IMG/VR virus record: IMGVR_UViG_3300042882_000428
Span: 1 to 21,065 of that record
Direction: 5' to 3' (one strand)
From: a virus
Length of the DNA: 21,065 nt
The notes under the pieces were generated by a model. That model worked only from the letters and a program-made list of their open reading frames with translations, did no database searches and was not told the origin of the DNA. Below are positions 1-5,757 of this stretch, one piece after another. Each line of letters begins with the position of its first letter. Within the stretch, counting starts at the first letter, position 1. A program made the position numbers and the translations under genes.

Positions 1-292
1 GGTAGCGAATCACCGCGAACCAGCGACGGGCCACGGGCGAGTAGGCCACGCCTTCCTCAACGATGACACGCTTCCCGAAGAAGCAGCAGTTACGCCGGGC
101 CTGCTCAGGCGTTGAGCCGGTGCCAATCCCCTCGTACTGGCCGCAGCTGCTGTGAACCAGCGAGCCACGGCGAGCGATCACGACGGCGTGATCTTGGGCA
201 CTGATGACAGAGCCACGACGAGCCACCACGGTGGTGTCAGCGTTGGCAAACGAAGCGAACGCCAGGGCGGCGAGAAGCAAAACGAAACGCAT
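1..292 (-). CDS. Small secreted protein, 3' end cut off by the window edge
   Basis: At least 97 residues are visible and the gene runs off the left edge. The ATG at 292 follows a textbook AGGAGG site. The N-terminus is a clear signal peptide: a short basic start, a hydrophobic stretch at residues 3-13, and a likely cleavage after FANA (about residue 18). The mature part has two copies of an ARRGS motif (residues 24-28 and 40-44), then a region with Cys50, Cys69 and Cys70 and the pattern GIGTGS..EQARRNCCFFGKR. From memory this resembles small secreted proteins common in planctomycetes, but I cannot confirm that and assign no function. It is the last visible gene of the minus-strand run, separated from its neighbour by 282 bp, so it probably has its own promoter and may be a lysogenic-conversion (moron) gene. 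Confidence 0.8.
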   Translation of the reverse strand, partial: MRFVLLLAALAFASFANADTTVVARRGSVISAQDHAVVIARRGSLVHSSCGQYEGIGTGSTPEQARRNCCFFGKRVIVEEGVAYSPVARRWFAVIRY

Positions 293-574
293 AGCAGTCC
301 TCCTGTGACTGGGAACAAATCCACAGCCAGCAGGATTGCAAACGTGTCAAGGAATCAGGGCCGCCCTACTCGTAAGCAAAAGTGTTCGCTTTTCGTCGCT
401 TTTGGGATACGTTCTGGCGTCATGTCGCGGGGCGTGACACGACTGCGAGATATGCGGCAGATAATCCGCGTTAGCGCGACAAGCTTGCGGCTAGCGGCTG
501 CACGGCACTTACGGCTTGGAGATATACGGCCAGAAAAGAAAATACACGGGTCTGCTTATCCACTAGTTCTGCGA
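293..574 (-). promoter_or_regulatory. Intergenic region, probable promoter for the secreted-protein gene
   Basis: This 282-bp stretch is the longest gap between genes in the window, and I see no open frame with a ribosome binding site in it. On the minus strand a perfect TTGACA (plus 345-350) lies about 50 bp before the secreted-protein start, but no good -10 hexamer sits at the right distance, so the promoter call is weak. Two near-identical motifs, GAGATATGCGGC (447-458) and GAGATATACGGC (519-530), sit 72 bp apart in the same orientation and could be protein-binding sites. Confidence 0.3.
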
Positions 575-739
575 CTACTCATCGTCTTCGTATGGCTCGT
601 CAGCGTCGATCTCCAGTAGGCGGGCCAGCCTTGGTTCGATGGCGATCAGCACATCGTCGTTTGGCTGCGGCCCGCCCCGCATCCACATATCGTCGATGGC
701 TTGTGCCATCGTTTTGAGAAACAGCGTTTGGATGTCCAT
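575..739 (-). CDS. Small acidic hypothetical protein (54 aa)
   Basis: I do not recognise this protein. The start at 739 (MDIQTLFL) is chosen over longer options because GGAG lies just upstream at a good distance, and because the longer reading would pass through the 762-808 repeat and the opposite reading of the neighbouring gene. The protein is acidic, has no cysteines or membrane segment, and ends in DEPYEDDE. It follows the first copy of the structured repeat by about 20 bp and is the last gene before the 282-bp gap. It is probably a small phage accessory protein of the early operon. Confidence 0.55.
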   Translation of the reverse strand: MDIQTLFLKTMAQAIDDMWMRGGPQPNDDVLIAIEPRLARLLEIDADEPYEDDE

Positions 740-761
740 CGTCGCTCCAGTTTGTACGTCG

Positions 762-808
762 CAGAACCACGCGATGCAGCGGACGGAGCCGCTGATCGCT
801 GGCGTTCT
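762..808 (-). repeat. 47-nt structured repeat, copy A
   Basis: It is identical to copy B (1106-1152) except at one base (802 versus 1146). On either strand it folds as an imperfect hairpin: an outer stem AGAAC/GTTCT, an internal loop of 4 and 3 nt, an inner stem GCGAT/ATCGC, one unpaired base, then CAGCGG/CCGCTG closing a 6-nt loop. It begins 4 nt after the stop codon of the DUF551 gene at 813. Nested stems of this kind with AAC and GTT at the base recall integron attC sites. However, the bases next to GTT do not match the usual GTTRRRY, so the attC reading is only a hypothesis. The plus strand can be read as NHAMQRT. Confidence 0.8.
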
Positions 809-812
809 GTGG

Positions 813-1088
813 CTACTTGCTCGTCCTCGGCGTCGGCGGGAGCGGCATCCAGTGCGTGGGCCTGATGTCTTCCGCCCAGTCTGTTCTGAATCCGTACTCG
901 TTCTCAGGCAGATGCTTGTCGTAGGTGCAAACCGCAACCGTGAACGACTGCGGCGGAACATTGGAGCGGTACGCCAAAACGATCTGCCCGCGATCCGGCA
1001 GCGACTCGTCTATCGGAATCCACCGCCGCTCCCACTCAGCCATTGTCGGTTCCAGTTCTTCGATGATTCGTCGTTTCAACCAGCCCAT
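813..1088 (-). CDS. DUF551 domain protein (91 aa)
   Basis: Small phage protein of the DUF551 type, recognised from the opening block WIPIDESLPD (residues 23-32), the following VLAYRSN strand and the closing THWMPLP (residues 78-84). The family is widespread in phage early regions and its function is unknown. The start at 1088 is chosen because GAGGT lies 7 nt upstream; an in-frame GTG at 1106 lacks that support and would begin inside the repeat. The gene is bracketed by the two repeat copies: copy B ends about 18 bp before its start codon and copy A begins 4 nt after its stop. The repeat-to-repeat distance of 344 bp therefore defines a one-gene unit resembling a mobile cassette. Confidence 0.75.
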   Translation of the reverse strand: MGWLKRRIIEELEPTMAEWERRWIPIDESLPDRGQIVLAYRSNVPPQSFTVAVCTYDKHLPENEYGFRTDWAEDIRPTHWMPLPPTPRTSK

Positions 1089-1105
1089 CGTAACCTCTAC
1101 GCTCA

Positions 1106-1152
1106 CAGAACCACGCGATGCAGCGGACGGAGCCGCTGATCGCTGCCGTTCT
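1106..1152 (-). repeat. 47-nt structured repeat, copy B
   Basis: Second copy of the repeat at 762-808, differing at one base (C at 1146). It overlaps the last base of the upstream gene's TGA stop (1154-1152), so both copies sit directly after a stop codon in the same orientation. The same nested stem forms: AGAAC/GTTCT, GCGAT/ATCGC with one unpaired base, and CAGCGG/CCGCTG. There is no T-run after it on the minus strand, so it is not an ordinary intrinsic terminator. Confidence 0.8.
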
Positions 1153-1289
1153 CACTGCACCGTTTCGCAGGCCACTAGTGAACCGTTTCGCAGCCGCTGC
1201 ATCTCGTCTGCGGCCTCTTCCATGAGTAGGTGCAGCCGTGCCAGATGCACGGTTCGCCAGTTGCGAAGCCGCTCCACAATGTCGCTCAT
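1152..1289 (-). CDS. Small hypothetical phage protein (45 aa)
   Basis: The sequence MSDIVERLRNW...EEAADEMQRLRN has the helical, charged pattern of small early proteins seen in many phages, in which DIVERLR and ADEIERLR-like blocks recur; the function is unknown. The start at 1289 has AGAGG upstream and overlaps the stop of the HTH gene by ATGA, so it is probably translated by coupling. An in-frame extension upstream to 1352 is possible but has no better site. Its stop codon abuts repeat copy B. Confidence 0.6.
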   Translation of the reverse strand: MSDIVERLRNWRTVHLARLHLLMEEAADEMQRLRNGSLVACETVQ

Positions 1290-1660
1290 GCCACACCTCT
1301 CGGCTGGCAGATCCCGTGCCGCCACTTGCTGACCTTGCTTTGCGTGTTGCAAGGCTCCTCTCGCCGTCTGCTGTCGTAGTGCTTTTCCCTCACCACCTTT
1401 GCCCGCTCCTCAACCCACGGCGACAACGCCAGTCCGTCTAGCGATGCGGCATCGTCCTCAGGTGTCGGTGCCTCAGGTTCGTCAGCTGGGTGCAGCGTCC
1501 TGCGTGGCAACTTGTACCGCTGTGCCCACTTTGTGACTGTGGAATAGGCCACGCCAAACCGCTTGGCAATCTCTGACGAGGTAACGCCTTCCGCCCACAG
1601 TTGGTGGAGCAGCACGAGATCAGCCCGAGAGTGGTTGCGTGATGCTTCGCTGGCTTTCAT
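1286..1660 (-). CDS. Helix-turn-helix DNA-binding protein (124 aa)
   Basis: Residues about 14-50 carry a homeodomain-like helix-turn-helix: LVLLHQLWAEGVTSSEIAKR is followed by FGVAYSTVTKWAQRYKLPRR, the pattern of resolvase or Sigma-70 region-4-like HTH domains. The rest is an acidic linker (PADEPEAPTPEDD) and a basic C-terminus with two cysteines. It has no catalytic domain, so it is probably a small transcription regulator or a DNA-binding accessory protein rather than a recombinase. The ATG at 1660 overlaps the stop of the clamp gene (ATGA), so it is made from the same transcript as dnaN. Confidence 0.65.
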   Translation of the reverse strand: MKASEASRNHSRADLVLLHQLWAEGVTSSEIAKRFGVAYSTVTKWAQRYKLPRRTLHPADEPEAPTPEDDAASLDGLALSPWVEERAKVVREKHYDSRRREEPCNTQSKVSKWRHGICQPRGVA

Positions 1661-2775
1661 GCGTCCTCCGCCAGAGGCATGATGACTCCGGTGTACGGGC
1701 CGCAGCGAAGGAGCACGCGGCTCTGGGCGTCCTTCACGTACACGTCAACATGCGGCTCTTCGTCGGCTGGCAGGTTCGCCAAGAACTGGGCCAGATACTT
1801 CGGGTCCAGCTTCGTGCTTGCCGTTGAGCCCGCCGCGATCGTCGGGCAGATCACCTTGCTCTCCCCGTACTCGCTCGAGCGGCCCACGAGCACCAGCGTG
1901 TTGGCCGTCCACGTCAGGCTGATGCCCTTGGACTGCTCGCTGGTGACGATGGCTGCGGACTGCACCGCCTGGAGCAGCTCCACCACGTCAATCACCGTAG
2001 GCTCGCCTTCCGCCTCGCCAACCACGTCACGCCACCGTGGATAGCGACCGTCCACGAGCCGGCCCGTGATCGTGCAGCCGTCCAGCGAGAAGCGGACCTC
2101 TTTTCCGTTGGACTCAACCTGAACGCTGCCGTCACCCGTGGCCATGCTTGCCACCGTCGCCAGCAACCTGGCCGGCACGATGGTCTGCGAGGCGTCAACG
2201 GCATCGTCGCTCTCAGTCTCCACGCACGCCAGGCGTCGCCCGTCAGTGCCAACCCAGTGCTGCCGCGAACCGTCTGCGGTTGACTCCACGTCCAGCATGA
2301 CGCCGCCCAGTGCGTAGCGGCTGGACTCGGCGTCCGTGGCGTACGTCGTGGCCTTGGCGGCCCGGCAGAACTGGTCAGCCGGCAGGCGGCAGATTGCCTT
2401 CAGATCGCCAGCGTCCCACGTTGGGAACTCTGCGGCGTCTTCCGTTGGTAGAGTCCACGAGCCAGCACCGCACTTCACCGTTACGCTGCTTTCCTTCGGA
2501 ATCAGAAACACCTCGTCGCCGGTCGCGGCCCGCAGGATGGCGCTGAGCCGATGAGCCGGCAGCAGCATGGCGTCGCCGTGGTAGTCAATCTCGCGGTCAA
2601 TACGCACCTCGAGATCCGTGCCCGTCAGCAGCCCGTCACCTAGTCTGACGTTGCCCAGGATTGGCTTCGCGTGCCTTGTCGGCACAGCCCTGAGCACGTC
2701 GGCAAGTGCCGCCCTGAGCGTTGACGTTGCCAGCGTGATTCCAGTTGCCTTCCGTTCCCGTGTTGCAGTCGCCAT
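1657..2775 (-). CDS. dnaN: DNA polymerase III beta sliding clamp (phage-encoded)
   Basis: At 372 residues it has the normal length of bacterial DnaN, a ring-forming clamp that holds polymerase on DNA. Recognisable blocks are RYALGGVMLDV (153-163), TDGRRLA (177-183), the interdomain block VDGRYPRW (241-248) and the C-terminal VIMPL (364-368) that helps form the partner-binding pocket. The ATG at 2775 has AAGGGG and AAGGA sequences just upstream. The start lies inside the end of the upstream small membrane-protein gene. A clamp without a polymerase gene in the window suggests that it recruits the host polymerase or other partners to phage DNA, or replaces the host clamp; that role is inferred. 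Identity as a DnaN fold is secure; being phage-borne is inferred from the neighbours. Confidence 0.93.
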   Translation of the reverse strand: MATATRERKATGITLATSTLRAALADVLRAVPTRHAKPILGNVRLGDGLLTGTDLEVRIDREIDYHGDAMLLPAHRLSAILRAATGDEVFLIPKESSVTVKCGAGSWTLPTEDAAEFPTWDAGDLKAICRLPADQFCRAAKATTYATDAESSRYALGGVMLDVESTADGSRQHWVGTDGRRLACVETESDDAVDASQTIVPARLLATVASMATGDGSVQVESNGKEVRFSLDGCTITGRLVDGRYPRWRDVVGEAEGEPTVIDVVELLQAVQSAAIVTSEQSKGISLTWTANTLVLVGRSSEYGESKVICPTIAAGSTASTKLDPKYLAQFLANLPADEEPHVDVYVKDAQSRVLLRCGPYTGVIMPLAEDA

Positions 2776-2884
2776 TCCTTGGCCCCTTTCGATTGAGAGA
2801 TACCCCTACAAGAATCCCGAGAGCGAAAGTGCCCGCGAGAAGTGTTTCACCGATTGCCAGCCAGACGAAATCCGAGAGCGTCAT
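2636..2884 (-). CDS. Small single-pass membrane protein (82 aa), overlapping the clamp gene
   Basis: The first 30 residues form one strong hydrophobic helix (FVWLAIGETLLAGTFALGIL), followed by a basic turn and a polar, low-complexity tail. The start at 2884 overlaps the preceding stop by ATGA. The last 140 bp overlap the start of dnaN in another frame, which is long for a phage overlap. Only the N-terminal membrane segment therefore looks selected, and the tail may simply be what the clamp sequence allows. I do not recognise a family. It could be a small inner-membrane anchor or a superinfection-related protein, but nothing here decides it. Confidence 0.5.
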   Translation of the reverse strand: MTLSDFVWLAIGETLLAGTFALGILVGVSLNRKGPRNGDCNTGTEGNWNHAGNVNAQGGTCRRAQGCADKAREANPGQRQTR

Positions 2885-3153
2885 AGTTCTTCTCCCGTGT
2901 CTTCAAGCAGCGGCCACGTCTTCGGCTGCTCGCGTGCTTCGATGTGCTCGAAGTAGCAGGCCTGTCTGACAAGCCTGGCCCGCAGTTCGTCGTTCTCAGC
3001 CTTGAGCGTCTTGATGGACGCAATGGCAATCCCGATGGTGCGAGCGTTCGCAACGAGTGAGTCGTGCATGCTCCAGTTGTCAGCGTCTTCACTGGCGTGG
3101 ATGCAACCACCCTGCAGACGCAGCAGACGCTTGATAAGTCTTTCGGTTGTCAT
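2881..3153 (-). CDS. Small hypothetical protein with coiled coil (90 aa)
   Basis: Not recognised. The N-terminus is basic (TTERLIKRLLRL), and residues about 55-75 (IASIKTLKAENDELRARLV) form a likely coiled coil, suggesting a dimer. The start at 3153 overlaps the stop of the LexA-like gene by ATGA, and its own stop overlaps the next gene the same way, placing it firmly in the operon. It is similar in style to other small helical early phage proteins; no function can be given. Confidence 0.65.
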   Translation of the reverse strand: MTTERLIKRLLRLQGGCIHASEDADNWSMHDSLVANARTIGIAIASIKTLKAENDELRARLVRQACYFEHIEAREQPKTWPLLEDTGEEL

Positions 3154-3389
3154 GTTCGCACCCTGATTCCACGGGACTTGCCGGGCTCAATGGTGATGTA
3201 GCCCTTACGCTCCAGGCGTTTAAGCAACCCGGCGACAGCGTTGGGCGATGAGACGCCAATGCCGGCGGCGATTTCTCTGACGGCAGGGCCCCACATGCCA
3301 GCAGTTCTGCAAATGAAGTCGTATGCCTCTTTCTGGCGAGGCGTGAGCGGTTGTCGCTCTTCGGTAGCGGTGGTGTTTTCTGGGGTCAT
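3150..3389 (-). CDS. Stand-alone LexA-type winged-helix DNA-binding domain (79 aa)
   Basis: The whole protein matches the N-terminal DNA-binding domain of LexA: LTPRQKEAYDFI (15-26), GPAVREIAAGIGVSSPNAV (34-52) with the recognition helix, then LKRLERKGYI and the closing PGKSRGIRV (69-77). LexA normally continues into a self-cleaving serine peptidase, which is absent here, so this protein cannot be inactivated by RecA-driven cleavage. It may compete with host LexA at SOS boxes or act as a phage regulator of its own promoter; both are inference. AGGAGG precedes the ATG. It lies 17 bp downstream of the initiator gene and overlaps the next gene by ATGA. Confidence 0.8.
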   Translation of the reverse strand: MTPENTTATEERQPLTPRQKEAYDFICRTAGMWGPAVREIAAGIGVSSPNAVAGLLKRLERKGYITIEPGKSRGIRVRT

Positions 3390-3406
3390 GGATGCTCCTC
3401 CTTGAG

Positions 3407-3997
3407 TTAACAGCTCTCGTCAACAAATCCACTTTTGGGATTCGACGGTGCCGGCTCCTGACCGGCACCGGAAGAATCCTCAATTGAGATCCCATTGGTA
3501 GTACTTGGACTACCAATGGATCTAAATGAATTGCGGGCACAGAGTGTGCGCGCTCCGCGCACCACTCGTGCGCGCTCCGCGCACGGCTCGTGTCCGGAGC
3601 GCGCACCACTCGTGCCCGGGGGGGGCACGCCTTGTGCGCGCTCCTGGACACCACTCGTGCCCGGGGGGGGCACCACTGGTGCGCGCGCCGTGACAAGAAA
3701 AACGGTGCGGCCAGAGCCCTCGGGCTTCTCCAAAACCTCCAGAACCCCACAGGAAATCATCTGCGTGATGCCTCTGCGAATGGTCGTTGGATGTACTCCA
3801 ACAAGCTTGGCGGCACGCCGGATGGACATCCTGACTTGGCACGTCGAGAAGTCAGCCGCGTAGAGCACGTACAAAGCCGCCAGACGCCCTTCTGATCTGA
3901 GCGAGGCTAGAGAGCCGTCCTCGAGCATCGCCCTCCAGCGGCGACGCATTTCGCCCTGGCGTGAAGGCTCCTTTCCGGGTCGTTTCTCAAACGTCAC
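3407..3997 (-). CDS. Lambda-O-like replication initiator with internal origin repeats
   Basis: Residues about 35-102 form a winged-helix domain, with a core of MSIRRAAKLVGVHPTTIRRG and a wing ending GSGRTVFLV, as in phage replication initiators. Residues about 105-155 are encoded by an array of 22-bp DNA repeats. Because 22 is not a multiple of three, successive units are read in different frames (VPPPGTSG, ARSGHEPCAERA), so the DNA repeat rather than the peptide repeat seems to be what is maintained. This matches lambda O, whose gene contains the origin iterons. The start is GTG at 3997, overlapping the primase-helicase stop by GTGA, the expected O-P style pairing in reverse order. The C-terminal 40 residues are polar and perhaps disordered. 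Confidence 0.75.
   Translation of the reverse strand: MTFEKRPGKEPSRQGEMRRRWRAMLEDGSLASLRSEGRLAALYVLYAADFSTCQVRMSIRRAAKLVGVHPTTIRRGITQMISCGVLEVLEKPEGSGRTVFLVTARAPVVPPPGTSGVQERAQGVPPPGTSGARSGHEPCAERARVVRGARTLCARNSFRSIGSPSTTNGISIEDSSGAGQEPAPSNPKSGFVDESC
3487..3523. repeat. Long perfect inverted repeat inside the initiator gene
   Basis: CCATTGGTAGT (3492-3502) and its exact complement (3509-3519) flank a 6-nt loop ACTTGG. With one bulged C at 3491 the stem extends by AGAT/ATCT to 15 base pairs. It lies about 23 bp from the 22-bp repeat array, next to a short AT-rich stretch (3520-3533), all inside the coding region. It could be part of the origin (an initiator or host-factor site or a primer hairpin) or an RNA structure limiting downstream expression. 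Confidence 0.75.
3546..3678. repeat. Array of six 22-bp palindromic repeats; candidate replication origin
   Basis: Units start at 3546, 3568, 3590, 3612, 3634 and 3657 (22, 22, 22, 22, 23, 22 bp), with degenerate partial units on both sides. Each has a roughly palindromic core of about 17 bp plus a 5-bp spacer, usually CACTC. Units 1 and 2 have GTGCGCGCTCCGCGCAC; units 4 and 6 have GTGCCCGGGGGGGGCAC. The core of unit 5 is the reverse complement of unit 3 with one extra T. Lambda's origin iterons are likewise short dyad repeats inside the O gene; the match in placement and symmetry makes this the best origin candidate here. That function is inferred. Confidence 0.75.
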
Positions 3998-5757
3998 ACT
4001 GCACCCCAGTTCTGGGTTGGAGCGTGTCCGGAAAACTCGGGGAAGTCTGGGATTTCGCAGGCGTCCTCAAAGTACTGGTACTGCCCGTGGAACCACATTT
4101 CCACGTCAGCCATCTGGCCCTGGCGGAGCTTCTTGCACTTCCACTCAATCTTGATTTCGCCAGCCTCGCCGGTTTCGCCTATGCGGTGCCCGAAAAGGAA
4201 GTTGTCCACGTCAAAGTCGATCTGATTTGAGCCCTTGCCGATGTTGCCGATCTCGGTGCTGGCGTCGCATCCTTTGGCGATATTCGTGACGAGAAGCGTT
4301 GCGATGTTCCGTGTTGTCGTAATCTCGCGGAGCTTCAGCAGAACCTCGTTAATCTCGCCAGTTTTGTCGTTGAAATGCCTCGTGGAACGAACCAACTGCA
4401 GGTAGTCAACGATGAGCAACGTCGGGCCGTCCTTCGTGACTGCACGCTCAATCCTGTCAATGATGAGAGGAGCCTCAATCAGTTTCAGGCGATTGCCGAT
4501 AGCTGCACCAAGGTCAGACGCTACGCGGTCGCTTGGCTCTCGCTTCTGGATTACGTCCTGCAAAGTTAGCTTCTCTGGCTGTCCGCCAAAGTTCGTAATG
4601 GCCCTGGCTGCGAGCGCTGCCCGAGTCATTTCCCCAAGGCACCAAGCCGCAACCATCTCTGGGTTTTGCCCGAGGCATTGAAGAACCAGCTGCAGGGCAA
4701 GAGCGGACTTCCCAAGGCCAGGAGCAGCAGCGATGGCTGTCATTTGCCCTAGCGGAAGGCCGCCGCCAAAGAGCTTGTCTAGGGCTCGAATGCCGGTGGG
4801 AAGGGCAGGCGTCTCTTCCTGCTCTCGCCAAGCCTTGATCGCGTCTAGCAGCGTCGGCGTGGGAGTTTCGTCTGCGGCATCGACAACAGGAACGGCCTCA
4901 TCTGCAGACCCTAGGACCGGAAGTCGCGTCCTCTTCCAGGCGTTGGCAATCTGCCGTGGGCAATCGTCAAGGTCATCCTGCCGCAGGCCAACGCGACGCA
5001 TGCGCTCCATAATGGCCGTAGTTGCCTCAGCAACACCCCATCCACGGGCAGCCATGTCGCACGCAACCGTAAACATGGTTTGACGCCGGCCAGCTGCAAG
5101 CGCGAATCCTTCCTCGAGGAACCGCCGCGTTAGGTCGCTCATGCTCTTCGGCTTTACGACGATGGACTGCACCGCCTGGCCACGGAACACGTCCAGCGAG
5201 TAGATCCGAGTCGGGTCGCAGTCCCAGAGGTGCGCCCTGGGCGTCTGCTCGTACTTCCAGTTCACAAACCCAGGAAGACGCATGATGCGCGGCCAGTCGC
5301 AGATTGATTGATCAGAGCCAAGTGAGGAGGCAATGGCCTTCATCCGCTCGTGCCACGCAGCTGCGTCGCGCATTGGCTCTGACAGCCGCCACCACAAATG
5401 AACTCCGCCACCGCTTTCAATGATGGCTGTGGGCATCGGGAAGCCAGCGGCACGAACGCGGGCCAGGGCGTCCTCGACTACAACACCACCGTCAAAGTCT
5501 GCAAACACACACCGGGCCAGGGCTACGCCTTCAGCCTGGGAGGAGTTCTTTTCCTTGCGAGGATTTGCCCCAAAGTAAGCGTGAACTCGCTGGTTTTCGT
5601 CGCGGTTCAGCCGCTCGAGCCAGTCGATGATGTCCGGTATTTCAGTCAGCGTTGACCACCGCCGGCCAGCGGCAGGAGGAAGCGGACGAAACTCAATGAT
5701 GTCCTCGGGCTCAAAGATAGCGCCAAGGAAATCGATGCACTGCGAAAGGGCGTCCAT
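3994..5757 (-). CDS. Fused primase (AEP/prim-pol type) and DnaB-like helicase
   Basis: 587 residues in two parts. The N-terminal 280 carry archaeo-eukaryotic primase signatures: the metal-binding VFADFDGG (about 84-91), SGGGVHLWW with its histidine (about 115-123) and DWPRIMRLPGFVN (about 154-166). The C-terminal half is a RecA-fold helicase: Walker A in APGLGKS (about 345-351), Walker B LLIVDYLQL (about 447-455), then a sensor-like LLVTNIAKG. Such fusions make primers and unwind the fork in phages and plasmids. The start is set at ATG 5757 rather than the TTG at 5760, because GGGGAG lies 6-7 nt upstream and it gives a TGATG overlap with the nuclease gene. The stop overlaps the initiator start. 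Together they should load and drive replication at the array at 3546-3678. Confidence 0.88.
   Translation of the reverse strand: MDALSQCIDFLGAIFEPEDIIEFRPLPPAAGRRWSTLTEIPDIIDWLERLNRDENQRVHAYFGANPRKEKNSSQAEGVALARCVFADFDGGVVVEDALARVRAAGFPMPTAIIESGGGVHLWWRLSEPMRDAAAWHERMKAIASSLGSDQSICDWPRIMRLPGFVNWKYEQTPRAHLWDCDPTRIYSLDVFRGQAVQSIVVKPKSMSDLTRRFLEEGFALAAGRRQTMFTVACDMAARGWGVAEATTAIMERMRRVGLRQDDLDDCPRQIANAWKRTRLPVLGSADEAVPVVDAADETPTPTLLDAIKAWREQEETPALPTGIRALDKLFGGGLPLGQMTAIAAAPGLGKSALALQLVLQCLGQNPEMVAAWCLGEMTRAALAARAITNFGGQPEKLTLQDVIQKREPSDRVASDLGAAIGNRLKLIEAPLIIDRIERAVTKDGPTLLIVDYLQLVRSTRHFNDKTGEINEVLLKLREITTTRNIATLLVTNIAKGCDASTEIGNIGKGSNQIDFDVDNFLFGHRIGETGEAGEIKIEWKCKKLRQGQMADVEMWFHGQYQYFEDACEIPDFPEFSGHAPTQNWGAV

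Noticed and set aside
1106-1152. Calling the 47-nt repeats confirmed attC sites
   Set aside because: The bases beside GTT are CTG or CTC, not the consensus RRRY, and there is no integron integrase in the window; kept as a hypothesis only.
152-1441. Plus-strand open frames across the left end
   Set aside because: They lie opposite minus-strand genes with good ribosome binding sites and overlap each other; their composition (Arg/Ser/Pro-rich) is that of GC-rich shadows.
3522-3842. Alternative minus-strand frames with peptide repeats (GARTSG, PPGHEWC) across the iteron array
   Set aside because: They exist because the 22-bp repeats have no stop in any frame; only the 3407-3997 frame has a start coupled to the upstream gene and a recognisable DNA-binding domain.
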